A stretch of DNA of 64,000 bases, taken from NCBI RefSeq assembly GCF_009659625.1, contig NZ_VOIW01000006.1:62001-126000 (forward strand), given 5' to 3'. Positions 50,941 through 61,097 of the stretch are shown here, piece after piece; position 1 is the stretch's first letter; every line of letters starts with the position of its first letter. A model generated the notes under the pieces. That model did no database searches. It saw only the letters and a program-made list of their open reading frames with translations, and was not told where the DNA came from. This DNA is from Pseudomonas haemolytica. GTDB taxonomy: Bacteria; Pseudomonadota; Gammaproteobacteria; Pseudomonadales; Pseudomonadaceae. Both the position numbers and the translations under genes were made by a program.

Positions 50941-52456
50941 CCGAGGCTGTGCCAGGTGCGGCCATCACGGGCCAGCAGCGCGTCGGCCGCCGCCGGGCCA
51001 TCTTCACCGGCCTTGTAGGCCTGGATACCGTCATCTTCCTTCCAGGCATCGAGGAACGGCTGCACGGCACGCCAGCCGTTCTCGATGTTGTCGGCACGCT
51101 GGAACAAGGTCTGGTCACCGGTCATGCAGTCGTAGATCAGGGTTTCGTACCCCGTCGACGGTTGCATCTCGAAGAAATCCTTGTAGTCAAAGCCCAACTC
51201 GATATTGGCCATCTCCAGGGTCGGCCCAGGCTTCTTGGCCAGCAGGTCGAACCACATGCCTTCGTTCGGCTGGATCTGGATTTTCAGGTAGGTTGGCTTG
51301 AGTTCATCGACCTCGGTATCGCGGAACTGCGCATAGGGCGCGTGCTTGAAGCAAATCACGATCTCAGTGTCGCGAATGCTCATGCGCTTGCCGGTACGCA
51401 GATAGAACGGCACACCGACCCAGCGCCAGTTATCGATCATCACCTTGAGGGCGACGAAGGTCTCAGTGCTGCTGTCGGGCGCGACGTTGGCTTCTTCGCG
51501 GTAGCCGGGCAGCGACTTGCCAGCGATTTCGCCCGCGGTGTACTGGCCGCGAACCGAATTGGCCCGGGCATCTTCCAGGGACCAGGGGCGGATCGCACCG
51601 ACCACCTTGGCCTTCTCGCCGCGCACTGCGTCGGCGCCAAAGGCTGCCGGCGGCTCCATGGCGACCATCGCCAGCAACTGGAACAGGTGGTTGGGCACCA
51701 TGTCCCGTAGCGTGCCGGTCTTCTCGAAGAAATTGCCCCGGGTTTCCACGCCGACCGTTTCAGCCGCGGTGATTTGCACATGGTCGATGTAGTGGTTGTT
51801 CCAGAACGCTTCGAACAGCACGTTGGAGAAACGACTGATCAGGATGTTCTGCACCGTTTCCTTGCCCAGGTAATGGTCGATGCGATAGATCTGCTTCTCG
51901 CTCATCACCTTGAGCAGGCAGGCGTTCAGCGCCTCGGCGGTGGCCAGGTCGGAGCCAAACGGCTTCTCGATGACCACGCGGCGAAAGCCCTCGTCCGTCT
52001 CATTCAGCAACCCGGCACTGCCCAGGCGCTGCACCACTTCACTGAAGAAGCGCGGTGCGGTCGCCAGGTAGAACACTGCGTTGCCGGTGCCGCTGTCGGC
52101 AATCTTATGCGCGATATCGGCATAGGTGCTGTCGTCGAGGAAATCGCCCTCAACGTAGCTGATGCCCTTGGCCAATTGCGCCCACAGCGCAGGGTCGAGG
52201 GCATTTTCAGCGCTACCCCTGACCTTGTTGGCGGCCTCGGTACGAATGAAGTCCTCAAGCTTCTTGGCGAAGTCCGCGTCACTGATGGCGTTGTGATCAA
52301 CGCCCACAATACGCAGGCCATCGCCCAGCAGGCCATCACGGCTCAGGTTGTACAGCGCCGGCATGAGCAGGCGCTTGACCAGGTCGCCATGGGCGCCAAA
52401 CAGAAACAGGGTAGTCGGTGGTGCAGGTTCGGCCTTGGGTTTCTTGCCGGTAGCGG

Positions 52457-52460
<4 letters not shown>
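50937..52460 (-). CDS. zwf: Glucose-6-phosphate 1-dehydrogenase
   Basis: A 507-residue enzyme that oxidises glucose 6-phosphate to 6-phosphogluconolactone with NAD(P)+. The nucleotide-binding motif at the N-terminus is FGAHGDLVKRLL (the common form is GASGDL), and the substrate-binding signature RIDHYLGKETVQN is intact near the middle. Pseudomonads carry several zwf isozymes; this one sits in a gnd-zwf-HAD operon rather than beside the pgl-eda cluster, so it is likely the second isozyme. ATGA overlaps join it to gnd upstream and to the HAD gene downstream. Confidence 0.93.
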
Positions 52461-53440
<980 letters not shown>

Positions 53441-53709
53441 GTGCTGATGCTCCTAACTACTAAAAAATGTGTGACATAGTTTATAGCGCAATGAGGCTAA
53501 TGAGGGTTAGTCCAGAGCGGATCCGTGTAGTTTCATGACAAAAAAATTGCCATCGTTTCACCATCAGCCCGCAAAAAGTCACACGACCACCAAAAATAAA
53601 AAAGTTCCCTTGCCCGCAAAAAGAATTCAAACTTGCTCCCGACTGGTGACGAGAACCGCGATTCAAGGGTTCCGATGCCGCGATCTACCGGCTATTTGCG
53701 AGGTAAGCA

Positions 53710-53886
53710 ATGAGCACAACACAGATGACCCGCCCGCCACAGACCCTCTACGTCACCCTCCGTCGCGATGAACTGCGCCAGTTGAAAGACGAGCGCGATC
53801 AGTTGCAACAGGAAGTCCTGCGTCTGCGCTCATACCTTCAAGCCCGGCTTGACCAGCCCGCGGATAGCAAGCCAGCCCTCTGCTGA
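53710..53886 (+). CDS. Small coiled-coil protein (58 residues)
   Basis: A short gene, ATG at 53710 with GAGG 7 bases upstream and TGA at 53884-53886. The product is MSTTQMTRPPQTLYVTLRRD followed by a strongly charged heptad region (ELRQLKDERDQLQQEVLRLR, about 21-40) and a tail ending ADSKPALC. The leucine spacing supports a coiled coil of about 30 residues. The protein is too short for usual size filters and I do not recognise a named family. It lies between gnd (divergent) and the phosphoethanolamine transferase gene on the same strand. Confidence 0.6.
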   Translation: MSTTQMTRPPQTLYVTLRRDELRQLKDERDQLQQEVLRLRSYLQARLDQPADSKPALC

Positions 53887-54043
53887 AACCGCGCCTGAGC
53901 GCCTGGTAAGGTAATACCTACAGAAAACTCACAAAGTTTTCACACTCCCCTCCTGATACTCCCGTTCCGCGATGCCGCTCACTTCCTGAGCGGCCCGATG
54001 TCGCGCGCCTGTGCGCGACAATCATTCTCTGATGGGGCGCTGG

Positions 54044-55786
54044 ATGGCGATGTTCAAACGCAGCACGACGACTGCGAAAGGCTTTGATTGGGCCGGCCTT
54101 GGTTGGCTATTCCTGTTTTTCTGGTATTTCTCGGGTATCACCCAACTTCTTATCCAACTGACCGGCACGTCTGGCTTCAGTGGTTTCCGCCAAGCCTTCT
54201 TCATGAGTGCGCTGTGGCTGGCGCCCATGTTGCTGTTCCCGCGCCGTACGCGCCTGCTTGCCGCCTTGATCGGCGTGGTGCTGTGGGCCTGCTCCATGGC
54301 GAGCCTGGGTTACTTCTTCATTTACCAGCAGGAATTCTCTCAGAGCGTCATCTTCATCATGTTCGAATCGAACATTTCTGAAGCCGGCGAATACGCGACC
54401 CAATATTTTGCCTGGTGGATCGTGCTGGCCTTCATTGCCCACACCGCCTTCGCCGTCTTCCTCTGGACGCGCCTGCGTCCGGTGTACCTGCCTCGCGGCC
54501 AGTCGATCGTCGCAGCAGTCGCTATTGTATTGGCGGTTGTGGGGTATCCGCTGGTCAAGCAGATCGCCACCAGTGAAACCATGGAATTGGCCATCGACCG
54601 TTTCGAAACCCGCATCGAACCTGCCGTACCTTGGCAGATGATCGTTGCCTACCGCCGCTACACCGAGCAACTCGACAATATGCAAGGCATGTTGACCAGT
54701 GCCAGCCAGATCCCGCCCTTGAAAAACCTCAAGGACAGCATGGCCGGCCAACCGTCCACGTTAGTGCTGGTCATCGGCGAGTCCACCAACCGCCAGCGCA
54801 TGAGCCTCTACGGCTACCCGCGCAACACCACGCCGGAACTGGATAAGCTGCGCGACCAATTGGCGGTATTCGATAACGTCATCACCCCGCGCCCCTACAC
54901 CATTGAAGCGCTGCAACAGGTGCTGACCTTTGCTGACGAAGAAAACCCTGACCTGTACCTCAAGACGCCGTCGATTGTCAGCGTGATGAAACAGGCCGGC
55001 TACAAGACCTTCTGGATCACCAACCAGCAGACCATGACCAAGCGCAACACCATGCTCACGACCTTTTCCGAACAGGCCGACGAACAGGTGTACCTGAACA
55101 ACAACCGCAACCAGAACGCTCGCCAATACGACGGCGATGTGCTGGCACCGTTTTCCAAGGCCCTGGCCGATACTGCCGAACGCAAGTTCATCGTGGTGCA
55201 CCTGCTGGGCACCCACATGAGCTACCAGTACCGTTACCCGCCGACCTTCGACAAGTTCACCGACCGCCAGGGCGTTCCTGCGGGCGTCAGCGATGCGCAG
55301 TTGCCGACCTACAACAGCTATGACAACGCCGTGCTGTACAACGACTTCGTGGTCTCCAGCCTGATCAAGGACTACGCCAAGACCGACCCCAACGGCTTCC
55401 TGCTGTACCTCTCGGACCACGGCGAAGACGTGTTCGACTCGGTCGGCCACGACACCCTTGGCCGCAACGAAGGCAAGCCGACCGCGCCGATGTACACCAT
55501 CCCGTTCATGGCCTACGCCTCACCCAAATGGCGCGAAAGCCACGACTGGAGCTTTGCCGGCGACCTGCAACGGCCTTACAGCAGCTCGCAACTGATCCAC
55601 ACCTGGGCTGACATGGCCGGCTTGAGCTTTGACGAGCTGGACCACAGCAAGAGCCTGGTCAGCGACAGCTTCAAGCCACGCCCGTTGTTGATCGGCAACC
55701 CTTATGAGACCAAGCAGAAGGCGCTGATCGACTTCAGCCTGATCAAGCCAAAGAAGGCCGATGGCAGCGAAGTGGTGCTCAAGTAA
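54044..55786 (+). CDS. cptA: Phosphoethanolamine transferase, CptA-like
   Basis: A 580-residue inner-membrane enzyme of the alkaline-phosphatase/sulfatase superfamily. Five N-terminal membrane segments (within the first 190 residues) are followed by a periplasmic catalytic domain with LVIGESTNRQRMSLYGYPR (nucleophile Thr and first metal site), HLLGTHMSYQYRYP, and YLSDHGEDVFDSVGH (metal ligands). Members add phosphoethanolamine to the LPS core (CptA/EptC-like), altering surface charge and resistance to cationic peptides. Several in-frame starts exist between 54011 and 54050; I use the ATG at 54044, which follows a GGGG-rich site. Function as CptA is likely from overall pattern, not proven. Confidence 0.85.
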   Translation: MAMFKRSTTTAKGFDWAGLGWLFLFFWYFSGITQLLIQLTGTSGFSGFRQAFFMSALWLAPMLLFPRRTRLLAALIGVVLWACSMASLGYFFIYQQEFSQSVIFIMFESNISEAGEYATQYFAWWIVLAFIAHTAFAVFLWTRLRPVYLPRGQSIVAAVAIVLAVVGYPLVKQIATSETMELAIDRFETRIEPAVPWQMIVAYRRYTEQLDNMQGMLTSASQIPPLKNLKDSMAGQPSTLVLVIGESTNRQRMSLYGYPRNTTPELDKLRDQLAVFDNVITPRPYTIEALQQVLTFADEENPDLYLKTPSIVSVMKQAGYKTFWITNQQTMTKRNTMLTTFSEQADEQVYLNNNRNQNARQYDGDVLAPFSKALADTAERKFIVVHLLGTHMSYQYRYPPTFDKFTDRQGVPAGVSDAQLPTYNSYDNAVLYNDFVVSSLIKDYAKTDPNGFLLYLSDHGEDVFDSVGHDTLGRNEGKPTAPMYTIPFMAYASPKWRESHDWSFAGDLQRPYSSSQLIHTWADMAGLSFDELDHSKSLVSDSFKPRPLLIGNPYETKQKALIDFSLIKPKKADGSEVVLK

Positions 55787-55840
55787 TCCTGGGTTTTGTT
55801 ACGGGAATATAGTTCGCCCAGCCCTCTCGTATTTGAACCA

Positions 55841-55863
55841 TACCCTCCCTCACCGGGAGGGTA
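55841..55863. terminator. Hairpin downstream of the phosphoethanolamine transferase gene
   Basis: TACCCTCCC (55841-55849) and GGGAGGGTA (55855-55863) are perfectly complementary with a 5-base loop. There is no T tract. It is 55 bases after the stop codon and may act as a weak or factor-dependent end signal. Confidence 0.5.
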
Positions 55864-55904
55864 CGCTCCAGCACCTTTGCACTGGGTGGAAGCTATAACC
55901 CTTT

Positions 55905-55938
55905 CCGGCAAAGTTAACAAAACCGTTAACTTTGCCGG
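55905..55938. repeat. Perfect 14-bp inverted repeat with 6-base loop
   Basis: CCGGCAAAGTTAAC (55905-55918), loop AAAACC, and GTTAACTTTGCCGG (55925-55938) match without a mismatch. Each arm contains the palindrome GTTAAC. It lies about 100 bases upstream of the small secreted protein gene at 56041. No T tract follows on either strand, so it is either a structured leader, a protein-binding site or a remnant of a mobile element. Confidence 0.85.
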
Positions 55939-56040
55939 CACTTTCAGTTAATTCCCACTTAATAAGATAGCGCCATAGTCGCTCCATGATTCTGATCAAG
56001 GAACGGCCAGACACCTATCACTCTTAATGGGAATACCGCA

Positions 56041-56253
56041 ATGAAACTCTCGACGTTGATGCTTGCCAGCCTGATGACCCTGACCTCCGCCGCCGCCTTT
56101 GCAGAGGGCGGCTCAGAGCGATCGAAGGAGTTCTACAACAACTTCAGCTTCATTCAGAAAGAAACCCATGGCGCGGCTGAACAGCGAACTGCCTCTGCCG
56201 ACGGAAAGACATTGAAGGTCGACACCGTCGATAAGGAACAACCAAACAGTTGA
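56041..56253 (+). CDS. Small secreted protein, possibly PtrA N-terminal-like
   Basis: A 70-residue protein with a clear Sec signal peptide (LSTLMLASLMTLTSAAAFA) and a short, polar mature part (EGGSERSKEFYNNFSFIQKE, then a lysine- and threonine-rich tail) of about 50 residues. The AEGG(S/G)xR start of the mature region resembles small pseudomonad proteins annotated as PtrA N-terminal domain proteins, but the match is only by eye. It is probably monocistronic, since a terminator follows closely. Confidence 0.72.
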   Translation: MKLSTLMLASLMTLTSAAAFAEGGSERSKEFYNNFSFIQKETHGAAEQRTASADGKTLKVDTVDKEQPNS

Positions 56254-56315
56254 TTTAATCTTTATTTAATCCGCACCACCCCTTGCCATCCTGCTCCGTT
56301 GGCAAAGGTTTATTG

Positions 56316-56341
56316 GGCGCCATGTAATGGCGCCTTTTTTT
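56316..56341 (+). terminator. Intrinsic terminator after the small secreted protein gene
   Basis: GGCGCCAT (56316-56323), loop GTA, ATGGCGCC (56327-56334), then seven T residues (56335-56341). It ends the plus-strand transcript of the 70-residue gene and lies just before the convergent GNAT gene. Confidence 0.92.
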
Positions 56342-56354
56342 CGTCGGTTATTTA

Positions 56355-56846
56355 TTACAGTGGCTTATTCCAGAACAACATACGCCCATGGGCCGGATCA
56401 AACACTGCATCGTCAAATCCAAACTTGCGGTATGCCGATTGCGCCAGTTCATTGCCTTCAAGCACTTCCAGGGTGATCTTGCAGCAGCCGCGCTGCCGAG
56501 CAATTTCCTCGACCTTTTGCAGCATTTTCTGACTCAAGCCGAAGCCACGAAACTGAGCCATCACCACCACGTCGTGGACGTTGACCAGCGGGCGGCAAGC
56601 AAAGGTCGAGAAACCTTCAAAACAGTTGACCAACCCCGCTGGCTCGCCGCCGACAAACGCCAGCACGCTGAATGCATGGGGCCGCTTGGCCAGCTCGGCA
56701 GGCAGTTGCTGCAAGAGATCGGCGGGCAAGGTGTGGCCGCCGCCCATCGGATCTTCAGCATAATGATTGAGCAACAGGCCGATGGCTTCGGCGTGCACCA
56801 CGTTGGTGTAGCTGGCTTGCAGCACCAGGATGTCTGGGGTGTCCAT
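56355..56846 (-). CDS. GNAT N-acetyltransferase
   Basis: A 163-residue acetyltransferase. VVMAQFRGFGLSQKMLQKVEEIARQRG is the acetyl-CoA-binding motif A region, with RGFGLS in place of the usual R/Q-x-x-G-x-G/A, and the C-terminal ITLEVLEGNELAQSAYRKFGF is the motif B region. The acceptor is unknown. The ATG at 56846 is preceded by GAGGAAGG; the ORF extends 7 residues upstream, but those would be coded by the ribosome-binding site. Confidence 0.85.
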   Translation of the reverse strand: MDTPDILVLQASYTNVVHAEAIGLLLNHYAEDPMGGGHTLPADLLQQLPAELAKRPHAFSVLAFVGGEPAGLVNCFEGFSTFACRPLVNVHDVVVMAQFRGFGLSQKMLQKVEEIARQRGCCKITLEVLEGNELAQSAYRKFGFDDAVFDPAHGRMLFWNKPL

Positions 56847-57011
56847 TTCCTTCCTCGATAACGACAACCAGGGATTCGTTTCCCTTTGAGAGCTGCGATT
56901 GTAAGCGCGGAGTCGGCAGCAGATGAAGGAGATTAACTACAAATGCCCGACAGAAAGCGCGAAGGTTGCAGGCATCAAAACGCGCAAACGGCCCCGGAAC
57001 GGCGATTCTTC

Positions 57012-58118
57012 CTAGACGGCGAAGCGTTGCAGTTGCATCTCTCGCAAGCGGCTGAGGGTGCGACGGAAAGGAAACTCCAGGTAGCCTTCAGTGTACAGGC
57101 TCTCCAAGGGCACCCTGGCTTCGATAAAGAGCGGCACCTTGCGGTCGTAGCATTCGTCCACCAGCGCAATAAAGCGCCGCACGCTGTCATCGTGCACCGA
57201 CAGTTCCGGCAAATCGCGATCTCCCGCCGCCACACGCTCAGCACCGTCCTCGGTGCCGCGGGCAATCCGCCCGGGGCGCCGTTGTGCACTGAGGTTGGGG
57301 ACGTCTTCGAGCAGGATGGCCTCAAACCGATCACACAGCAGCATGAAATCCATTGCCGCCAGGGGTTGCTCGCACAATTCGGCATAACGACACCAGAGCA
57401 CCGTGGCACTGGCCTGCACCGCGACAATGGAACGGTAACCTACGCTCACCACCCCGCTGCTTACGCGTTGCCCTTGGCTCAAGTTCTTGAACACCGCAGC
57501 CAGCGCATCCGGTTGATTAACCCAGTAGCGCTGCATGCCCACACCCGGATGCAAGCGATGGTCTTCGCCACCGTCCACCGCCACCACCTGCATATGCTGC
57601 TCGAGCGCATCGATGCCCGGCAGGAAACGCTCGCGATTGAAACCACCGGCGTATAGCTGTTCAGGCGGTTGATTGGAGGTGCACACCATCACCACGCCTT
57701 CCTCGAACATCACCTGGAACAAGCGGCCGAGGATGATCGCGTCACCGATGTCATTCACAAACAGCTCATCAAAGCACAACACGCGCACGTCCTGGCTCAG
57801 TTCCCGGGCCAACGCCTGCAAGGGATCCTGGGTGCCCGTGAGCTGGAACGAGCGTTGATGCACCCACCCCATGAAGTGATGAAAATGCTGACGCCGCGCG
57901 GGCACGCGCAGGCTTTGATAGAACTGGTCCATCAGCCAGGTTTTACCACGGCCCACCGGCCCCCACAGGTAAACCCCGGTAATCGCCGAACGGCCTTGGT
58001 GCAAGGCTTCGTGGCAGGCTTGCAGGGCTTGCACTGCCTGGCGCTGGGCATCGTCGGGGACGAACCCTTGCTGGGCGATGGCGTGTTGATAAGCGGCGAG
58101 GGGCGAGTCGAAAGTCAT
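57012..58118 (-). CDS. zapE: ZapE/AFG1-family ATPase
   Basis: A 368-residue AAA-type ATPase close in length to E. coli ZapE (375). Walker A is GPVGRGKTWLMDQF, Walker B is VLCFDELFVNDIGDA, and later landmarks are TSNQPPEQLYAGGFNRERFLPGI and the C-terminal FIEARVPLESLYTEG. E. coli ZapE binds FtsZ and destabilises its polymers at late division; the yeast relative AFG1 acts on mitochondrial proteins. Pseudomonads have a second ZapE-type gene near the rplM-rpsI region, so this may be a paralogue with another role. It is monocistronic as far as can be seen. Confidence 0.82.
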   Translation of the reverse strand: MTFDSPLAAYQHAIAQQGFVPDDAQRQAVQALQACHEALHQGRSAITGVYLWGPVGRGKTWLMDQFYQSLRVPARRQHFHHFMGWVHQRSFQLTGTQDPLQALARELSQDVRVLCFDELFVNDIGDAIILGRLFQVMFEEGVVMVCTSNQPPEQLYAGGFNRERFLPGIDALEQHMQVVAVDGGEDHRLHPGVGMQRYWVNQPDALAAVFKNLSQGQRVSSGVVSVGYRSIVAVQASATVLWCRYAELCEQPLAAMDFMLLCDRFEAILLEDVPNLSAQRRPGRIARGTEDGAERVAAGDRDLPELSVHDDSVRRFIALVDECYDRKVPLFIEARVPLESLYTEGYLEFPFRRTLSRLREMQLQRFAV

Positions 58119-58426
58119 GCTTGCCAGTATGACTTACACACAGATATCCAGCCGTGAAATCTTCGTTTTTGCCCCACAGGACCTGGAGCAACGTTAATAG
58201 GCGTGTGATGTGCGACAGGTTGATATCACCAGAACTGGGTTAGAGGTGCAGCAGCTTAGCAGAGGCTCCTGACAGGAAATGTCAGGAATGTGGGAGGGGG
58301 CTTACTCCCGATAGCAGTGGTTCAGCCAACCAGTACATTGACTGATACACCGCTATCGGGAGCAAGCCCCCTCCCACATTTGGATTGAAGACCACCCGCG
58401 CAATAGCCGTCGGCGGTCCCCCCAAC
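58119..58426. other. Intergenic region with REP pair
   Basis: A 308-base gap upstream of the zapE-like gene and downstream of pepN. It holds the REP pair at 58289-58378 and a small CTCCTGACAGG/CCTGTCAGGA-like repeat near 58266-58286. The zapE promoter must lie in the first half, but I see no clear -35/-10. Confidence 0.6.
58289..58378. repeat. Paired inverted REP element (G-rich subtype)
   Basis: Arms TGTGGGAGGGGGCTTACTCC (58289 onward) and GGGAGCAAGCCCCCTCCCACA (to 58378), with ATAGC(A/G)GTG extensions, lie 3' of pepN. The subtype is the same as at 10395 and 48037. Confidence 0.88.
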
Positions 58427-61084
58427 TTACGCCAGGCTCTTGCTAACCACCTCAAACACATCGCTGGACAGCTCACCACACGCCCGAATGCGCTCCAGTT
58501 CCGCTTTCATCAGCGCCTGGCGCGCACCATCGTACTTGCGCCAGCGCGTCAGCGGCGCCAGTTGGCGTGAGGCGATCTGCGGGTTCAGGGTATTGAGCTG
58601 GATCACCAGGTCCGCCAGGAAGCGATAACCTGAGCCATCCGCCGCATGGAAGTTGACCAGGTTCTGCCCGGCAAACGCGCCAACCAATGCGCGCACCTTG
58701 TTCGGGTTCTTGATGGTAAACGCCGGATGCTCCATCAACGCCTTGACCCGTGCCAGCCCGCCCGGCAACGTGCTGCCTGCCTGTACGCTGAACCACTGGT
58801 CCATGACCAACGGGTTGTCCTTGAAATTCTCGGCAAACACCGCCAACGCCTGGGCTTTTTCCGCCTCGAACGGCGAGTTCACCAGCACCGCCAGGGCGGT
58901 CAGGCGTTCGGTCATGTTGTCGCTGGTATCAAACTGATCCAGGGTGGCCGCCAACACTTCGGGCTTGCCGCTGAGCATCAGGTAGGACAGCGCAATATTC
59001 TGCAAGGCGCGACGGGCAAAGTGCTCGGCTTCTGCGACGTAGGGCGTTTGCTTGGACAGGTCACGGTTGGCCTGGTAACGCAGCCACAGCCCTTCGAACA
59101 GGTTGTCGGCCAGTTGCTTGCGGGCAAACTCGCGGGCGGCGTGGATGGCGTCCACATCCGCCACTTCGCTGATTTCGGTCAGGTAGGCTTCACTCGGCAG
59201 CGAAAGCATTTCCGCGACCATGGCCTGATCCAGGCTTTCGTCGCTCAATACCGAGCGCAGCGCGTCGATCAGGCGTTGATCCAGCTTCAGCGGCTGGCCC
59301 GCCTGATGCTGGCCGATCAGCTCCTGCAGCACTTGCACCGACAGTTGCTGGCCAGCGTCCCAACGGTTGAACCCGTCACTGTCGTGCTGCATCAGGAACA
59401 TCAGTTGGTCGCGGTTGTAAGGGAAGCTCAGTTTCACCGGCGCCGAGAAGCCACGCAGCAACGAAGGCAAGGGCTTTTCGGCAACATCGACGAAGGTAAA
59501 CGTCTGCTCGGCTTCAGTCACCGAGATCACCCGGGATGTGCCGCCAGCGCTCGCTTCACCGGCCAGGCGCAAGGCGATACCCGCGCCCTGCCCGTCCAGC
59601 AAGCCCAGTGCCACCGGAATCACGAACGGCAGTTTTTCGACCTTGTCCGGGGTTGCCGGGCAGCTCTGGCGGAAGGTCAGGCTGTAGGTCCTGGCCGCGG
59701 CGTCGTAGGACTCACTGACCGCCAGACGCGGCGTACCGGCCTGGCTGTACCAGCGTTTGAACTGGCTGAGGTCGGCGCCGTTGGCATCTTCCATGGCCTT
59801 GATGAAGTCATCGCAGGTCACGGCCTGGCCGTCATGGCGTTCAAAGTACAGGTCGCTGCCTTTGCGGAAGCCTTCGGCGCCGAGCAAGGTGTGGATCATA
59901 CCGACCACTTCCGAGCCTTTTTCGTACACGGTCAGGGTGTAGAAGTTGGAAATCTCGATAAAGCTGTCCGGGCGTACCGCGTGGGCCATGGGGCCTGCGT
60001 CTTCAGCGAACTGGTGGGTACGCAGGTACGCAACGTCCTGGATGCGCTTGACCGTGGCCGAATTCATGTCGGCGGAGAAGCCGGAGTCACGGAACACGGT
60101 GAAGCCTTCCTTGAGCGACAGCTGGAACCAGTCGCGGCAGGTCACGCGGTTGCCCGACCAGTTGTGGAAGTACTCGTGGGCGACGATGGCCTCGACACGC
60201 TGGTGAGCGGCGTCGGTGGCAGTTTCGGCGCGGGCCAGCACGGCGCTGGAGTTGAAGATGTTGAGGCCCTTGTTCTCCATGGCGCCCATGTTGAAGTCGT
60301 TGACCGCCACGATCATGAAGATGTCGAGGTCGTACTCACGGCCGTAGGTTTCTTCATCCCAGCGCATGGATTTTTTCAGGCTGGTCATGGCGTGCTGGCA
60401 CTTGTCGATGTTTTCCGGTTCGACGTAGATGCGCAGCGCTACTTCACGATGGGTCATGGTGGTGAAGCTGTCTTCGACGCACCACAGGTCACCGGCCACC
60501 AAGGCAAACAGATAGGCCGGTTTCTTGAACGGGTCTTCCCAGGTCGCCCAGTGACGGCCGTCTTCACCGGGGCCGCTGGCAATCGGGTTACCGTTGGAGA
60601 GCAGCACCGGGTAGCTGTGTTGCTCGGCGATCACCGTGGTGGTGAAGACGCTCATCACGTCCGGGCGGTCGAGGTAATAAGTGATCTTGCGAAAGCCTTC
60701 GGCCTCGCACTGGGTGCAAAACATGCCGCTGGATTTATACAAGCCTTCCAGGGCGGTGTTGGTTTCCGGGTGGATCTTGACCGTGGTGTCGAGGGTGAAC
60801 GTCTCACTTTTTGGCTGCAGTGTCAGGTGGCTGTCGGTCAACTGGTAGTCAGCGTCCGTCAGTTCCTGGTCGGCCAGGTTCACGCTCAACAGCTCAAGCT
60901 GCTGGCCATCGAGCACCAGCGGCGGCAGGCCGGCGCCGCGCTCAGGGTTGCGGCGCATCACCAACTGCGCGTGGACCAGGCTGTGGTCCTCGAACAACTC
61001 GAAGGTCAGGTGCGTCTCGTCGATCAGGTAGTCCGGCGCCTGATAGTCCTTAAGGTAGATCATCTTCGGTTGTTCGGTGCGCAT
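58427..61084 (-). CDS. pepN: Aminopeptidase N
   Basis: An 885-residue M1-family zinc aminopeptidase that releases N-terminal residues from peptides in the cytoplasm. The exopeptidase motif GAMEN is at 267-271, and the zinc site is H303-E-Y-F-H307 with the third ligand Glu326 (SLKEGFTVF). Length and N-terminus (MRTEQPKMIYLKDYQAPDYL) match the Pseudomonas PepN family. An AAGGA ribosome-binding site sits 8 bases before the ATG. It is the last gene of the operon that comes in from the window's right edge, 13 bases after the DUF2797 gene. Confidence 0.95.
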   Translation of the reverse strand: MRTEQPKMIYLKDYQAPDYLIDETHLTFELFEDHSLVHAQLVMRRNPERGAGLPPLVLDGQQLELLSVNLADQELTDADYQLTDSHLTLQPKSETFTLDTTVKIHPETNTALEGLYKSSGMFCTQCEAEGFRKITYYLDRPDVMSVFTTTVIAEQHSYPVLLSNGNPIASGPGEDGRHWATWEDPFKKPAYLFALVAGDLWCVEDSFTTMTHREVALRIYVEPENIDKCQHAMTSLKKSMRWDEETYGREYDLDIFMIVAVNDFNMGAMENKGLNIFNSSAVLARAETATDAAHQRVEAIVAHEYFHNWSGNRVTCRDWFQLSLKEGFTVFRDSGFSADMNSATVKRIQDVAYLRTHQFAEDAGPMAHAVRPDSFIEISNFYTLTVYEKGSEVVGMIHTLLGAEGFRKGSDLYFERHDGQAVTCDDFIKAMEDANGADLSQFKRWYSQAGTPRLAVSESYDAAARTYSLTFRQSCPATPDKVEKLPFVIPVALGLLDGQGAGIALRLAGEASAGGTSRVISVTEAEQTFTFVDVAEKPLPSLLRGFSAPVKLSFPYNRDQLMFLMQHDSDGFNRWDAGQQLSVQVLQELIGQHQAGQPLKLDQRLIDALRSVLSDESLDQAMVAEMLSLPSEAYLTEISEVADVDAIHAAREFARKQLADNLFEGLWLRYQANRDLSKQTPYVAEAEHFARRALQNIALSYLMLSGKPEVLAATLDQFDTSDNMTERLTALAVLVNSPFEAEKAQALAVFAENFKDNPLVMDQWFSVQAGSTLPGGLARVKALMEHPAFTIKNPNKVRALVGAFAGQNLVNFHAADGSGYRFLADLVIQLNTLNPQIASRQLAPLTRWRKYDGARQALMKAELERIRACGELSSDVFEVVSKSLA

Positions 61085-61097
61085 GCGTGGGATCCTT

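Noticed and set aside
53481..53666. A 61-codon minus-strand frame upstream of gnd
   Set aside because: It lies in the gnd promoter region with no ribosome-binding site or family resemblance.
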